A stretch of DNA of 64,000 nucleotides from Eublepharis macularius (GCF_028583425.1 NC_072795.1:69268001-69332000), one strand, 5' to 3'. Positions 22,201 through 34,354 are shown, counted from the first letter of the stretch. Translations and numbers: made by a program. Notes: generated by a model not told the origin, from the sequence alone.

Positions 22201-22299
22201 CTCTTTATTTCATTAATGCAGAGCTGAAGGACAGCACTCTTCAGTTACAGGCAATCCAACTGGTCTGAATCAGATAGAGGGGTCCATGTGTCTTTCCCC
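19261..22299. other. No gene seen between GSTO1 and ITPRIP
   Basis: Unique-looking intergenic DNA. I looked for GSTO2-like exons (CPF motif, WPWFERL, CEYLDE) in this span and saw none. Short ORFs present show no domain or splice context. Confidence 0.5.
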
Positions 22300-22512
22300 T
22301 CTTTTCTTTATAACAACAACGTTCAATTCAGAAGAGTTTACAAAGTGTGTGTTATCCTCACAACAATCACCCTGTGGGGTGGGAGGGGCTGAGAGAGCTC
22401 TGAAAGAGCTGTGACTGACTCAAGGTCACTCAGCTGCCTTCAAGCGGAAGAGTAAGGAATCAAACCCGGCTCTCCAGATTCCTGCAACTCTTAACCACTA
22501 CACCAAACATGC
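22300..22512 (-). mobile_element. tRNA-derived SINE, minus strand
   Basis: On the minus strand it reads GTGGTTAAGAGTTGC, a B-box-like GGGTTTGATTCC, then GAGTGACCTTGAGTCAGTC and ATTGTTGTGAGGATAAC. This is the typical organisation of the tRNA-headed SINEs with a MIR-like core that are common in squamates. Confidence 0.75.
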
Positions 22513-23143
22513 GTTGGAGTTCGGGGAATACAGAATTGCCAACATGTCACCTGGTTTGGTTCTACAAGCAATTATGCTTCTAGATGTTTGAGTCGTCTAG
22601 ATGACCAAGCACCATAGAAGGATGAAAATCATAACAGAGCTATCCGCTCAAGACAGCCACGTGACAGTCATCTTGAGTCACAATACCTCCCTCCCCCCCC
22701 AATCCATTTTCTGTACAGAAAGGATAGCATGATAGAAAACTTTCCTTTTGGAAACAGTCAGAGAGCCTGCTATACTTGCTGAATCACACATTTTTGTGTT
22801 TTGTGTGAATGCATTAGTGTATCAGTGTGTGCTGACTAAATTAACATACAGAACCTTTAAAAAACTTATTTAATACTAAAGCTGCAGTTTAATAAAGCCT
22901 CTCATGGATGTTTGATAATACCCTAGGTAGAGATAATTCCTATGCAAGTACTATTTGAAAATGCACTGCTTCAAAAGTTTTATACCATAAACATTTGGAT
23001 TTGTTTCTCCTTTGAGAAACAGTTTCAGAACTATAACAAATCTAGGAATACTGCTGACTGGGTTAAGAAGATAGATATTTTCCGCTTCAACCATGTAATT
23101 ACTTAAAATAAAAAAACTGAAGTTGCAATGGTTTGTTTAACAG

Positions 23144-23339
23144 GCCTATTAACCGGAGCCAGTATTTTATAAGGAGTCAATTATACAGCATGTTGACAAG
23201 AGTGGAAGAAACATTAAAAGTTTTAAGTGTAGAAGTTGCCTACAAGAAAGGGATTCCAGTGAGAGGTCTGGCACCTCTGTTTATGGTTCCAGAGGACGTT
23301 AAGGCATTTTTGCAAAACCAATTTTCCAAGCCGTTTTAA
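23144..23339 (+). CDS. Unassigned terminal-exon-like ORF
   Basis: A T-rich tract and AACAG (23,139-23,143) precede 196 nt open to TAA at 23,337-23,339. After one base of a split codon it encodes 64 residues, starting PINRSQYFIRSQLYSMLTRV and including GIPVRGLAPLFMVPEDVKAF, ending FSKPF. Composition is protein-like (amphipathic helix, then a Pro-rich turn). I do not recognise the family. No upstream exon was found, and no in-frame ATG opens it; the first internal Met is at residue ~16. It may be the last exon of an unknown plus-strand gene or an exon relic. Confidence 0.4.
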
Positions 23340-23825
23340 GGTGGAAAAAAACCCCAGAAAAGTTTTAACTATTTCTTTCTGTTTTTACCTCAAGCTTTAG
23401 AAACAGTTTTGTATTATGCAGATGCGGGTTTTATGTTTTTACCACTGGTTAACAAAAGCACATGACATTTGACACAATAAGATCCTAGCATCTTTTCCTG
23501 CTGCAGTGTGTCCTTGCACTGCTTTTACTTACTGCAAAGGTAATAGGACAACACTTGTCTTACACTGGGGCAGAATGACACATTACTTGTGATATGCCAA
23601 TAGGCCAAGAAGGGTGTAGGCAAGCTATTTCTGCTAGGTCTGTAACTAGTCTACTAAGACATTTTGAAAGTCTTGCATGTACTTACTTCTTTTTTTCTAT
23701 AATTTTACTTGGCTTTATGTAGAAGTGTTTATTAGTATTTTTTGTTCTGAATTTGCACTAGCCACTTTAAACAGCTGATTCAGTTGTCTTACCTAGAAGC
23801 ATAATACTTTCCTTAACAAAAGAAA

Positions 23826-24036
23826 AGAGCAAGAGTCCAGTAGCACCTATAAGACTTAACAAAATTTGTGATAGAGTATGAACTTTCGTGAGTCACAGCT
23901 CACTTCTTCAGATATTTGAAGAAATGAACTGACACGAAAGCTCATACCCTACCACAAATTTTGTTAGTCTTATAGGTGCTACTGGACTCTTGCTGTTTTC
24001 TACTGCTACAGACACTAATACGGCTACCCATCTTGA
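23826..24036. mobile_element. Foldback MITE, imperfect hairpin
   Basis: GAGCAAGAGTCCAGTAGCACC pairs with GGTGCTACTGGACTCTTGC at the other end. The arms are diverged, unlike the perfect copy at 2.15 kb. The right flank CTAATACGGCTACCCA is the family's outer end. Confidence 0.8.
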
Positions 24037-24039
24037 TTT

Positions 24040-25800
24040 AACAAAAGACAGAATGGAATAAATTAAATACAAATTTCTAAAAAAATCTTATTTTGCTATT
24101 CCATCCATGAATGTAAATGTGCAAATGAGGAACTTCATGGTCAGACTGGTGCTGCAGGCAGATGTGGTTCCTGCTAGTACAGGGACCCATCTAGCAGCCA
24201 GGGCTTCAGATTTGTAATCCCAGCCAGAGCAGCAGCAATACCTTTCTAGGAGAGGGGAGTTGATTCTGTACCAGCAACCAAGTAACACCTTCTTTCCTCA
24301 CCTCGCCTCCAGTGACGGGCACTATCGTTGATAAGGCTAAGGCTTTGTAGGCAGAGTCCAAGATGCTAGCTGAGCTTTCTGAAGATAGGAAGGCATGCAG
24401 TTAATCTTGTACAGGAGACAAAACTTTAGCATGCTGTTCCAGGATTCTAGTTTTTCTCTTCAGTGCAGTGGAGGTATTTTTAGTTCCCCTGTGAATCTGA
24501 TTTTCAGTTCAAAAGACCATTGCTCAAGGTATGATAAAAAGCAATCCAACACACACATCCAACCATAGCAATATAAACTGTTTCCTGTAGTCGCTTCTGT
24601 CAAAACAGGAAGTAGCAAAGCAAGTATTTGAGTTGTACTTGCGAAACAGCAGCAAAACAACGCAGCCCAGGCAGCATAGTTAAAAAAAGATAGCAAATCT
24701 ACCTGCTGCTACTGCCGTGTAAGCATGACTTTGACCCACATACTTTACTAATCGAAATTCAGCAAGAGTTGAAAAACCATCGCACAAATATTTATATTTG
24801 TTTTTAAAAAACAGCTGCAATTTTGCCTTAATCCAAAATCATCTTTAAAAATACACAACTGTTCTATTTTGTCCTCCTCATTACACACTAAATATATGAA
24901 CTTTTGCCTTCCTGTCCAGGACATCATCCCTTGTGGAACCTGGGACACATATTCTTGTGCTTGCAGCACACTAAATTTAGACCCTCTCAGAAAATATGAA
25001 GCACAGTTTGTTTCTCTCATGTGGTCTGCTTATAAAACTTAACATGTAAAAATAGGCCACAGTATATATAGTACATTGTAAATTTAGCAGTCTGGGAGCA
25101 GAGTAATGAATGCTTTTTGCCATTCCTTTTTTCAGAACATTAGGAAGTATTCTATCAGGTAGTTCTGTGTGCCAAGGAATAGTTTTGCCCCTGCCCAGTT
25201 TCTTAAAAGAACCATAAGAAACTCAAAGTTATTAATGAGAAACCTGAAAAGATATTTTTGGTGGGGTGTCAGGAAATGCAGAAGAATGAGCTTTAAAAGG
25301 CTGAGAGATTTTAGAACAGACTGGAGCACTTCAATCTGTTCTGTGTGTTTTTAAAAAAAATGCAAATAGAAAACTTCCAAAACAGGGCAACTCTTCACTG
25401 TTGTACTGGTTTTCTATTTACAGGGAATTTTAAATGTAGGTAAAAAAACGCTACTAGTTCTATCATCTCCATCCAGGCCTCAGTCTTGAAAGGAATAAAA
25501 CGTTACGAGAGGCAGAAAAGCAATGTTTTAGCCAATTTAAGAATAAATTAGAGGTCAGGCTTCTTTTTTGCTTCTTATGATTCCAGCAAACATCATACTC
25601 AATGGTAAAACATTAGAACCTGGGTAACATCAGCCAGCAATACTGGTAGAATAGAGACACTGTGCTTATGTGCATTTGAGTCTTTGGAACCATTTGCAGA
25701 CGCCCCCGTCCCCACCCCAAATATTTATCAGTCTTCCCTAAATGGGGAGATCTGCTTGGTTGTAGTTTTCAGAGATTTGAGCCCACGAACAACTGTTTTA
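24040..25800 (-). other. ITPRIP 3' flank, probable 3' UTR
   Basis: No repeat or ORF of note. I see no canonical minus-strand AATAAA between the ITPRIP stop and the MITE at 24.0 kb. The nearest is at 23,733-23,728, beyond it. The 3' UTR end is therefore unresolved. Confidence 0.4.
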
Positions 25801-27450
25801 CTACAGCAGTTCCTTGTTTAGTGGAGTTGCCCGTCCCATGGGGACATGCATGGTGTACTCATTTATTAAAGTAGACGTGTTTCTCAGCATCTCATGAAAT
25901 GTGTCCATTGTTTTTCTATAAAAACTTCGTTGCAATACAAAGGGGCGGAAAAGGTTCATAGGTTCTGCCTTCTGGAACACCACTGGAATGCCCAGTTCCT
26001 CTGGCAGGTTCCTGTTTCCAATAAAAAAATGGTAAAGCCTCTTTTCTTGCAAGCTTTTCTCCAAGAATTTAAGCATGTCTTGTAGCCTGGCCTCCAGATA
26101 GCCAAAAGCCCAGTTTGAACTGGGATGGGTCTGTAGCAAATGCAACATCACTGTTTTCAAGTGGTAGTTCGTAAGACTGCTTGGTCCTGTTAGACTGCAC
26201 TGCTTTCCATGAAGGAAGGCCAGAATCTGGAGACAGCTTAGGTGGCAAGAGTTGGCAGGCAGAATTTTTGAAACAAATTGGATGTACCTCTTCTCATACA
26301 CTGCAAATGTGAGAAACCAGTGAATACTGGATGTGGAACCCTCTGCCAGATCACTGCATGGGAAGTGAGAGATAAAGTATACATCAGAATCAGCATACTG
26401 GACCACAGGGGTAAGATTGAAGGCAATGGTCTTTCCAGACCTGAACTTTATTTTTAGGGCACCAGGAGACTCTAGGAGGCTGAAAGTGAGATTAAACTCG
26501 TACTTGTGTGAAATCTTGTTCCATGCCTTGGTAAGCGCAACCTGGAACCATGTCATAACCTGATCACCATCAAGGTAGCGAGAGTCATTGTAGCAAAGTA
26601 AGTCCTCCATATGGTTGTTGTGCCTAGACTGATTCATTTTGCTATGAAGGAGGCATAGTAGGTCTTCCCCCAGCTTTGTCTTGTCACAGATACAGCCTGT
26701 TGAGTTCTCATCTGCCCGGCAGATCTTTATCAAACCATAACCTTGTTTGTCTAGTGGAACGGATTCTCCAGAATGCCATGTCTCTAACTGGAAACAATAT
26801 GGCTCGGGGGGAGTAAAAGGGACAATAAAGTCACAGGCCAGGGGTTTATGAACCCTCCAGTTTTCATACATGCTTCCCACTCCTATGGATTCCTCCACTT
26901 CCATGTCTGCATCCCGGTTACATACACTCCTTAGAGCCTCTAGTAAGTCATCTGCAAATCCTTCCACAAGCTCTCTGTTCCTAGCAATTTCACTGGTCAC
27001 ATTCTGGATGCATCTTTCATAGAAATTAGCTAATGTGACTTTATCTGGAAGGACAACCCCCTTGAATGCCTTTCCCAGAATTGCATTTTCATCCTCCTCG
27101 TTGCTATAGTCTTGCCACATCCCTTCTTGATAGTCCTGCCTCCACAGCTCAATTAGCAGGAAAACTACCAAGGACAGAGCAGTCCAGAAGTTCCAAGAGA
27201 GTGGATCATGCATGTACTGCTCTTCTGCCTCTGTGGCCTTTTCTGAAGACTTGGCTAACATTTCTTGCACTGCTATCTCCTGCTCCAGTTTAAGCCGTTC
27301 TAGCCTCAGGTTCTCCTCCCGCTCTTTCATTTTCTGGATGACCTCCTCTGTGTTTTCAGGGACCGTGATATTCTCCTTAGGGAAGAGGAGAGGATGGTTG
27401 ACAATAGCTGCAATCACTACAAAGCACACCCGGAAGATTCCTGCTGGCAT
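25801..27450 (-). CDS. ITPRIP: ITPRIP, IP3 receptor-interacting protein (DANGER), 549 aa
   Basis: An uninterrupted coding exon, close in length to the human protein (547 aa) and starting with the same frame (MPAGIFRVCFVVIAAIVNHP against human MAMGLFRVCLVVVTAIINHP). Features in order: N-terminal hydrophobic signal-like segment (1-22), coiled coil (~33-77), transmembrane helix (~87-103, NFWTALSLVVFLLIELW), then a Mab-21-like nucleotidyltransferase-fold domain with FYERCIQ, CNRDADMEVEESIGVGSMYE, PFTPPEPYCF, KTKLGEDLLCLLH, ALKIKFRSGK, and PLNLFRPFVLQRS-like MNLFRPFVLQRSFYRKTMD near the C-terminus. The known role is to bind the IP3 receptor and sharpen its inhibition by calcium, at ER/plasma-membrane sites. 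A 3' splice site (tract of C/T then CAG) ends at 27,464, so the exon begins at 27,463 and the 5' UTR is spliced from upstream. Confidence 0.97.
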   Translation of the reverse strand: MPAGIFRVCFVVIAAIVNHPLLFPKENITVPENTEEVIQKMKEREENLRLERLKLEQEIAVQEMLAKSSEKATEAEEQYMHDPLSWNFWTALSLVVFLLIELWRQDYQEGMWQDYSNEEDENAILGKAFKGVVLPDKVTLANFYERCIQNVTSEIARNRELVEGFADDLLEALRSVCNRDADMEVEESIGVGSMYENWRVHKPLACDFIVPFTPPEPYCFQLETWHSGESVPLDKQGYGLIKICRADENSTGCICDKTKLGEDLLCLLHSKMNQSRHNNHMEDLLCYNDSRYLDGDQVMTWFQVALTKAWNKISHKYEFNLTFSLLESPGALKIKFRSGKTIAFNLTPVVQYADSDVYFISHFPCSDLAEGSTSSIHWFLTFAVYEKRYIQFVSKILPANSCHLSCLQILAFLHGKQCSLTGPSSLTNYHLKTVMLHLLQTHPSSNWAFGYLEARLQDMLKFLEKSLQEKRLYHFFIGNRNLPEELGIPVVFQKAEPMNLFRPFVLQRSFYRKTMDTFHEMLRNTSTLINEYTMHVPMGRATPLNKELL

Positions 27451-27485
27451 GGCAAAGCTCTTCCTGTGAGAAAGAGAAAGAGAAG
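27451..27485 (-). other. ITPRIP: ITPRIP coding-exon 5' UTR end and splice acceptor
   Basis: On the minus strand CTTTCTCTTTCTCACAG precedes GAAGAGCTTTGCC and the ATG. AG is at 27,465-27,464. The polypyrimidine tract is strong. In human ITPRIP the whole coding region is likewise in the last exon. Confidence 0.75.
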
Positions 27486-28684
27486 CACATGGTCAACCTT
27501 GCTTATATCTGAACATGGACACAAGGGAATTAAGGGAATACCTTGAGTGGGGGGGGAGAATCCATGAATCCTCTCTAATTCGGAAAGATATGTAAATGTC
27601 CAGATCTCAAAAGGACTTATTTAATAAAGTATTATGCAAGGGTCAGTACATTTCAGGGACATGTTCTGAGACACCAGAAGTTACAATGAGAAAGGAAACT
27701 TTCCTTAGTAAGGGGTAGGAAAGTATCCCAATCTACTACTGTATTAACATCTTCATTACAGTCCTGCTTTACTAGGAAGTAATCTGTAATGCTGCTAATT
27801 ACAGTTTTTTGTCTCATTGATAACATGACCAGTCGACCTCAGACTGCTGCAATCCAACACAGATCCATCGTGGTGTATGCTGGGATCCTAGAAAAGGCAA
27901 CAGTTAAGGTTATCTGGGGGTCCAATTTGGGAAGAGATTCTCTATACAGCTTAGTCTTCCTTAGTAGGAAGACGCATCCCCATGGCAGCTAGAGAAATGC
28001 AAATTTATTACATATATGGCAGCAAGAAAATGTAATCCAGACGAAATATATTTTTCATTATTTAGCTACGGCTACACAAAACTAGCAAGAAGAGAGAGAT
28101 GGCAGTTCTCCCTCTGGCAGTAATGGAGAATTGGTGACGAAAGGATGTGCTTCTTTTAAAGTAGTAAATGGCGTATTATATGTAAGGGGAAAATTACAAG
28201 AATATCTAAATGTTGAAGAACTTGCTAGTCTTCACCTGCCTTGCTCGTTCATCCTCATTGTTTCCCAGCTGATATCAGCAGAAGCTACTGCAGAGTTAGG
28301 GTAGCTGTGTCTGCTGTTTAGCTTTTAGGGGAAGCATTTGCATTTTCAGTTAATATGGTAAAATTCAAAGGGAACATGAACAGTCAAAAAGCATAAACTT
28401 CTTTTGGACTAATCTGCCTGGTTTTCATAAAGGATGTGATCCTAGGTCCAAGAAGGTACCTTTCCTGCTGCCATTCTATCCAGTTGGTGCAAACCAATCA
28501 AAACAAATAAACACATCTAAACGTCATAACATTGGAAAACATTTGGAAAAGCAAATGATGCAATATAACCTAATTTATCCCAGCTGCTGAACTAAGCATT
28601 TTTGGCTGTGGAATTGGAAGGTTTTTCTTTCAACAGGCTCTTCTCAAATATCCCACCAAACAATAGTAAAGGAATTTTAACCAT
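27486..28684. other. Start of ITPRIP intron 1; nothing recognised
   Basis: AT-rich intronic DNA without convincing ORFs or repeats. Confidence 0.45.
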
Positions 28685-28867
28685 GGGCCGTTTCCACACT
28701 GCTTACCTTCCCTTGGAACCACCCAGAACATCGCGTAAAAAACGCAGCTGATGGCGTTTTCTTGTGCAACATCGTGCAAATCTCACGCAAGAAAACGCGA
28801 TCTTCCATGTTTTTTGCACGATGTTCCGAGTTGTTCCGAGGGAAGGTAAGCAGTGAGGAAACTGCCA
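28685..28867. mobile_element. TIR-bearing MITE
   Basis: Left end GGGCCGTTTCCACACTGC and right end complementary GGCAGTTTCCTCACTGC form ~35-bp inverted repeats (CTTACCTTCCCTTGGAAC in the left one). The element is also internally palindromic (GTTTTCTTGTGCAACATCG against CACGCAAGAAAACGCG). Class not certain; the terminus resembles the 8.5-kb MITE. Confidence 0.65.
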
Positions 28868-31456
28868 GTGTGTGGTGTGATGTAAAAACTGACAAAACAG
28901 CCCACAAACCACATTTAAAAAAACAAACAAACATGGTTTGAAAAGTTTGCAAATCATAGACTCTTCCACATGCTTAACTTTATAGCAGGTTTTCCAGGTA
29001 TTCAACTCATGAGGATTGGATCTGTTTATTCGTTGGTCATGCATTAGCTGCGGGGGGGGGGGGGGAGGTGAATCCACATGTGAGATCAAACACTGCCCAT
29101 CCATAATGCAATACCACCTTCTCCAATCTGTGTGAACAGGAAATGCAGAATATAATGCAGCATCTCTGCTGTGGAATTACTATGGTAAATCCATGTTCAC
29201 ATGAAAGCAAAGAGCAACGAAGTGTAAAGAAGTCCTCATACGGATTTTCTTCCAGGTCTCTAGAACACTGGCTTGTTTTTAATTGTTAGTGTATCAGCAA
29301 TAAGTATGCCGAAAGTCGTGATTATGGGGATGACTGTTCAGACATTCAGCATTTTAATTCTCATTTAATCTAACAAAAAGTTACTAAAATTTTTCTATTG
29401 AAACAGAATTGCTTAATGCTTGCTGGATTGAGTTTTAGAGCAGCAGGCCCTGAAACCCGACCTGCAAGGCCAAAAGTTTGAATTCTGTGCACACTGGAGA
29501 CTCTGCATACCAGAACATAGTGAAATATGGTGAGAGGTTTTGCATTAAAGACTTGGCATTTCAGTGAGAAGTTATACTAGGGCAGGCCATGCTAGAGCCT
29601 TAATCAGAAGCCTCTGAGGTGAAAGGTGTGGTTGTTTTTCTTGCATGTGCAAGATTAGATGCCAAATAATCATAGTTCCAGTGTTGATACACACAAAAAA
29701 CTTTTTAAGTATTTATAAATGCTTTCTCACGCTGCCCATGCACGCCAGCTGGTTTACAGAATCAGTTCAGACCACGGCAGCAACAACTCATACTTCATAC
29801 ATCTAATTAATTAGGAGGTGGGTGATGCAAACAGAAATGGTGGGTTTTGAACACAGAACCCCTCTTAGGAGATGTTGATCTGGCTTCTGTTATTCAATGA
29901 TTAAATGTGGTGTCAAACATGAAACAGGAAATAAACCTTCAAGGATTATGTGGGCCACAGAGTGGAGTTTTGAGTACTTTCTGTTGTCCCTTTGTTCCAT
30001 CCACGGAGTCAGTAACAAACATCACTTTGGGAGTAGCAAAGTTGGCAGGAAGCTCAGACACAGGGGAAGCAGAGCTGAGATAAGCTAGTCCAGAGAGGTC
30101 CTCTGGAAAGAGCGCAGCCGCTTTGCTCTGCGCACCAAAACACAAGACTTCCCCATGCCACTTCAAAGTTGTGAATTTGTAGTAAAAATACAGCTTCAGC
30201 TGGAACATTTTTATGCTGAATTTGCTACAGTGCATAAAATCTGAAAGGAGGAGCAAGAGGAGTATGAAAATTTGAAAGAGTTGGCAAAATAGGGGAGCAT
30301 CTCGAACATAAAAAGAACTCTTGGTGACATCTTTTGAAATAATGAAGATCATTCCTGATTAAGGAGGTGAAGGAGGGCCTAGCATATGAGCTAGGATGGA
30401 AATTTGTACCAAGGGTTTTTTTTTTCCAGAAACAAGACTAGTATTCTAATAAATAATTTAACATACAACTTCAAAAATATGGCAGCATACAAACTACATG
30501 GGGATCTGGGAGAAACTATATATTTAGTTAACTGTTACAATAAAAAGTTTGGATCTAAAGTGAAGTGGAGTAAAGTCTGTGGAATGGAACTTCCCTCCTT
30601 CCCCTGCAGTCCTCTGCTCCTGGAGACCAGGGGCCCCTCAAAAACAGAGGAGAGAGCAAAATGAGGATCTGCAGTGTGCGTAGCAGAAATGCGGGGGGGG
30701 GGGGATCATTGCCAATGGAAGTGGTTTAAGTGCCATTAGGTCAATAGATCCAGTCCAAGCCATTCAACCACTCTTATGCAACCTACAATGATGGCATTTA
30801 TAGTGGGCACTGTGTTCAATGTGGTTCATTTGGTGCCATAAGGACAGTCATTTTTGCTTATAAAGCTAAGCAGGATTCTGAGGCCAGGAAGAGGGATTAA
30901 TTAATGCGTTCCTGTATCTATAGCTTCCTGAGAGTGTAGCAGTAGTAATAGAGACAAAGTACTTTAGAGAAACAGCATGAGTACATTCAATGAATTTTAG
31001 CAGTCAAGCTCTAGAAAGTAAACAGTACCAGAGGTGGAACAGACCTGACAGAATGGATCATCGGGTCCAGCATTTGATTTTGTTGGAAATTATTCAAATG
31101 TAAGATTCATCAAGAAGAGATGATCTGAGGGTCACTACAAGAATTGCAGGTGGCGGGAGCACAGAAACTGACTCATGAGGTTTTTGTATCTTTAGTAGCT
31201 GTTTGTCAAAATGGTCAGGTATTGTGCCCTCTCATAATAAAGATGCCTCTCTTCTTTTGGAAGCAAAACATAAAGAGTGTGTATGGATCGCTTTAGGGTA
31301 GCCCAATTTTTGACATTTTTTCTGAAGTTTCTTTAAATCCTTTACCAGTTATTATTGTGGAAACCTGATATTGAACCAAATAAAGCCTTGATCTGACTGT
31401 GAGGAGGGAGGACAGGGGATTTACATTTTAATATTTGGTGTCCTTGGATGCAGATT
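28868..31456. other. Intronic DNA, nothing recognised
   Basis: It contains a 14-G homopolymer near 29,053 and a poly-G run near 30,693. There are no domains in the short ORFs and no clear repeats over 100 bp. Confidence 0.4.
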
Positions 31457-31673
31457 AGGGTTGCCAGCCTCCACGTAGTGGCTGGAGATCTCATGGAATT
31501 ACAACTGATCTCCAGGCCACAGAGATCAGTTTACCTGGGGAAAATGGCTACTTTTGAGGGTGAACTCCATGGCATTATGTCATGCCAAGGTCCTTTCCCT
31601 CCCCAAACCCCACTTTCTCCAGGTTTCACCTCCCAGATCTCCAGGAATTTCCAAACTTGGAGCTGGCAACCCC
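31457..31673. mobile_element. hAT-type MITE copy
   Basis: The ends AGGGTTGCCAGCCTCC and GGAGCTGGCAACCCC form terminal inverted repeats. The internal block CTGATCTCCAGGCCACAGAG is shared with the copies at 0.4, 35.4, 39.2, 39.7 and 40.6 kb. Confidence 0.75.
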
Positions 31674-33065
31674 AGTGCAGACATAGGGTTAAACTAGACA
31701 TTACAGTGTCCATGGATCTGAGCTGTGGACGTCAATGCCATTTTAGAGAAGAATTTGCCCATTTAAAAATACTGCTAGGACAGCATGACAGGACTAGGCA
31801 ACCTCCCCCTCCCCCGCCCACACACACATAGGGGGAATGACAAGATCTGGTCTCCCTACGCTGTGGGAGTGGGCCCTCATGGCATTTTAAATGTCCAAAT
31901 TCTTCCCTAGAATGGCATCATTGTCCATGGTTTGGAGCTGTGGATGCCGTCATGTCTAGCTTGGCCCACAGTCTTTAATGACAGCAAATACAGCCTCTAC
32001 ATTCATTTGTACTTCTATTTGTTAGTTACATCCTCCTGGTTCCTTACCATATTTTCTAGATTATTGTTTGTACATTCATGAAATAGGAAGATTTTTGCTT
32101 TCATGTTTCGTGCTGCCACATTCCCTACTCTGGCCTGGCTGCTCCTGCGACTTTTAACAATTCCCTAATATTTAGCAAGAGAGAGCTTTTCAAAACACAC
32201 TTTCTCCACATCAGGGAAAACTTCATTTCTGATGTCAGACTGGAATTCAAGGCCCAGGAGCAGGGGCACAAGAAAATGATGGTACCCCAATTCTGCCCTC
32301 TACTAGAAAACTTTATTTCAGCTGGATGGGGAGGGGCTTTTCTTACTTTCCCCTTCCTAGTTAACATAGCCTCTCAAAAAGCTGAGATATCATTTAGAAA
32401 TAGGACAATTTAGGCTCATGGGGACATCCTATTTCACTTTTTTGGAAACCTGAAAAAGAAATTTATGGGACAAACTGCTCTTGCCTTTCACAAATAGTAG
32501 GAACATCCTGCTTTGTGTAGTGCAGTGCCAGCAAGGTCAGTCACGTGAATTCATATTGGACATCCTTTCCGTATGCTTGCTGAGAATCTTTGGAAAAGGA
32601 TCTACCTTTCAAATAAATACATAATTTTAATGGAAATCCTGACGTTCTTCCTGTACGCAGTTCAAAGTAGCCTCTCCCTCACTAAAGCATAATGCCTGGC
32701 AAAGCATGTTGAGACAAGGTCAACAGAGTTTTTGTATGGAGAAAAACAATAGAGCCTGCATAATGATATGCTGTTACATTTCCTCTACAGCCAAGCAGAA
32801 GTAGCATTACATTATTCGAAGATACACTTTCCCTCTTCCAAATTACCCAACTACATGTCCAAGTAATTTTCTGCCCATTAGCTTTTAGATCAAACATTCA
32901 GAATTATATTGAAAGGGATGCTGCACCACAATCTCACATGTAACTCCAAATCAGCCCAACAGTGAGATTTATGAACATGTTCCTCTTTGCTTTGCTGCAG
33001 GGAGCTATACTGTCAATGAGTTCTAAAACCTGCCCTGGCTGCAAGGAAAAGCTTAAAAACAAGAT
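31674..33065. other. Intronic DNA, nothing recognised
   Basis: No gene or clearly assignable repeat. The short ORFs are without domains. Confidence 0.4.
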
Positions 33066-34354
33066 TTACATTGTCTCATAAGAACACAAGAAGAGTCCTC
33101 CTGGATCAGACTTGTGGTTCATCTGCTCTAGCATTCCGTCTCATACAGCGTCCGATCAGTTACTATGGAGGGCCAATGTCAAGGAATCAAGGCCGAGGCC
33201 TTTCCCTGAAGTTGCCTCCCGTCATTGGTATTCAGAGGTTCGCTGCTTCTGGATGCGGAAGTTCCCGTTAGTCACTATGGCTAGCAGCTACTGATAGACT
33301 TAGAGCCAAAACACACGTTAAGAAAAACCTAGGTTCAGCACGTGTTCTCTTACCTCAAGGTTTGCTGGGATCTGTAGGCGTCCTGGAAGCTTAAAGTTTA
33401 GCATTTACAGAGCAGCAAAAGGGGAAAGGGAAATACAGGCGCCTGTATTTTAAGCTTTAAGCTTCCAGGACGCCTTTAAGCTTCCAGGACGCTTACAGAT
33501 CCTTTAAGCTTCCAGGACTTTAAGCTTCCAGGACCCCTACAGATCTTTAAGCTTCCAGGACGCCTACTTTAAGCTTCCAGGACTCCTACAGATCCCGGCA
33601 AACCTTGAGGTAAGAGAACACGTGCTGAACCTAGGTTTTTCTTAACGTGTGTTTTGGCTCTTATTGTCCAAGAATCTATCTAATCCCACTTTAAAACAGT
33701 CTATGCCTGTGGCCATCACACCACATCCTCTAGCAGTGAGTTCTGCATTTTAATCACTTACTGTGTACAGAAGTAGTTCCTTTTGTCTGTCCTGAATCTA
33801 CTGCCCATCAGCTTCATTGGGTGTCCTTGGAGTTGTAGTCACTTGGGAGGAAAAGTTGTCTACTCTCTCTGTCCCGTGCATATTTTTATAAACCTCTATC
33901 CTTTCCCCCCTTAGCTGTTTCTTTTCTAAACTGAAAAGTCCCAAACTCTTCAGCTGTTCGTCATAGGAAAGATGCTCCAACCCTCTAATCAACTTGGTTG
34001 CCATCATCTGTATTTTTTCCTGCTTTGCAATCTCCTTTTTGAGATGAGGTGAGCAGAATGAGACCACGCCACAGAGCTCTACAAGGGCATTGTAAAAGTG
34101 GGCATTTTATTTTCAGTCTGTTTCCTAATAATCCCCAGCACAGCGTTTGCCTTGTTTACTGTCTCAGCACACTGAGTTGACACTTCCATTGAGCTATCCA
34201 GTATGACACTAGGGCCTTTCCCTCTCTCAGCAGGAGTAAGTTCAAACTCTATTAGCATATACTTGAAGAAGCTGTTGGATTTTTTCCCCTTACAATGGGC
34301 ATCACCTTGTATTTGCCTACATTGAACTTAATGTGACACATCGTTGCCCACTCA
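33066..34354 (-). mobile_element. CR1 LINE 3' end, minus strand, interrupted
   Basis: The minus strand encodes the CR1 ORF2 C-terminus (SPHLKKEIAKQEKIQ, ATKLIRGLEHLSYDEQL, LGLFSLEKKQLRGERIEVYK). It continues into the family's 3' UTR, whose end is the complement of CATAAGAACACAAGAAGAG. It is 5' truncated and degraded. A Harbinger-type element (33,303-33,660) sits inside its 3' part, and a SINE is inserted at its upstream end. Confidence 0.8.
33303..33660. mobile_element. PIF/Harbinger-type MITE with internal repeat array
   Basis: Terminal inverted repeats of ~93 bp begin GAGCCAAAACACACGTTAAG and end with its complement. The element is flanked by TTA on both sides (33,300-33,302, 33,661-33,663), the 3-bp TWA duplication of PIF/Harbinger. 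The inner end of the right repeat (unit TTTAAGCTTCCAGGAC) is present about six times in tandem between 33,455 and 33,590. Confidence 0.8.
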
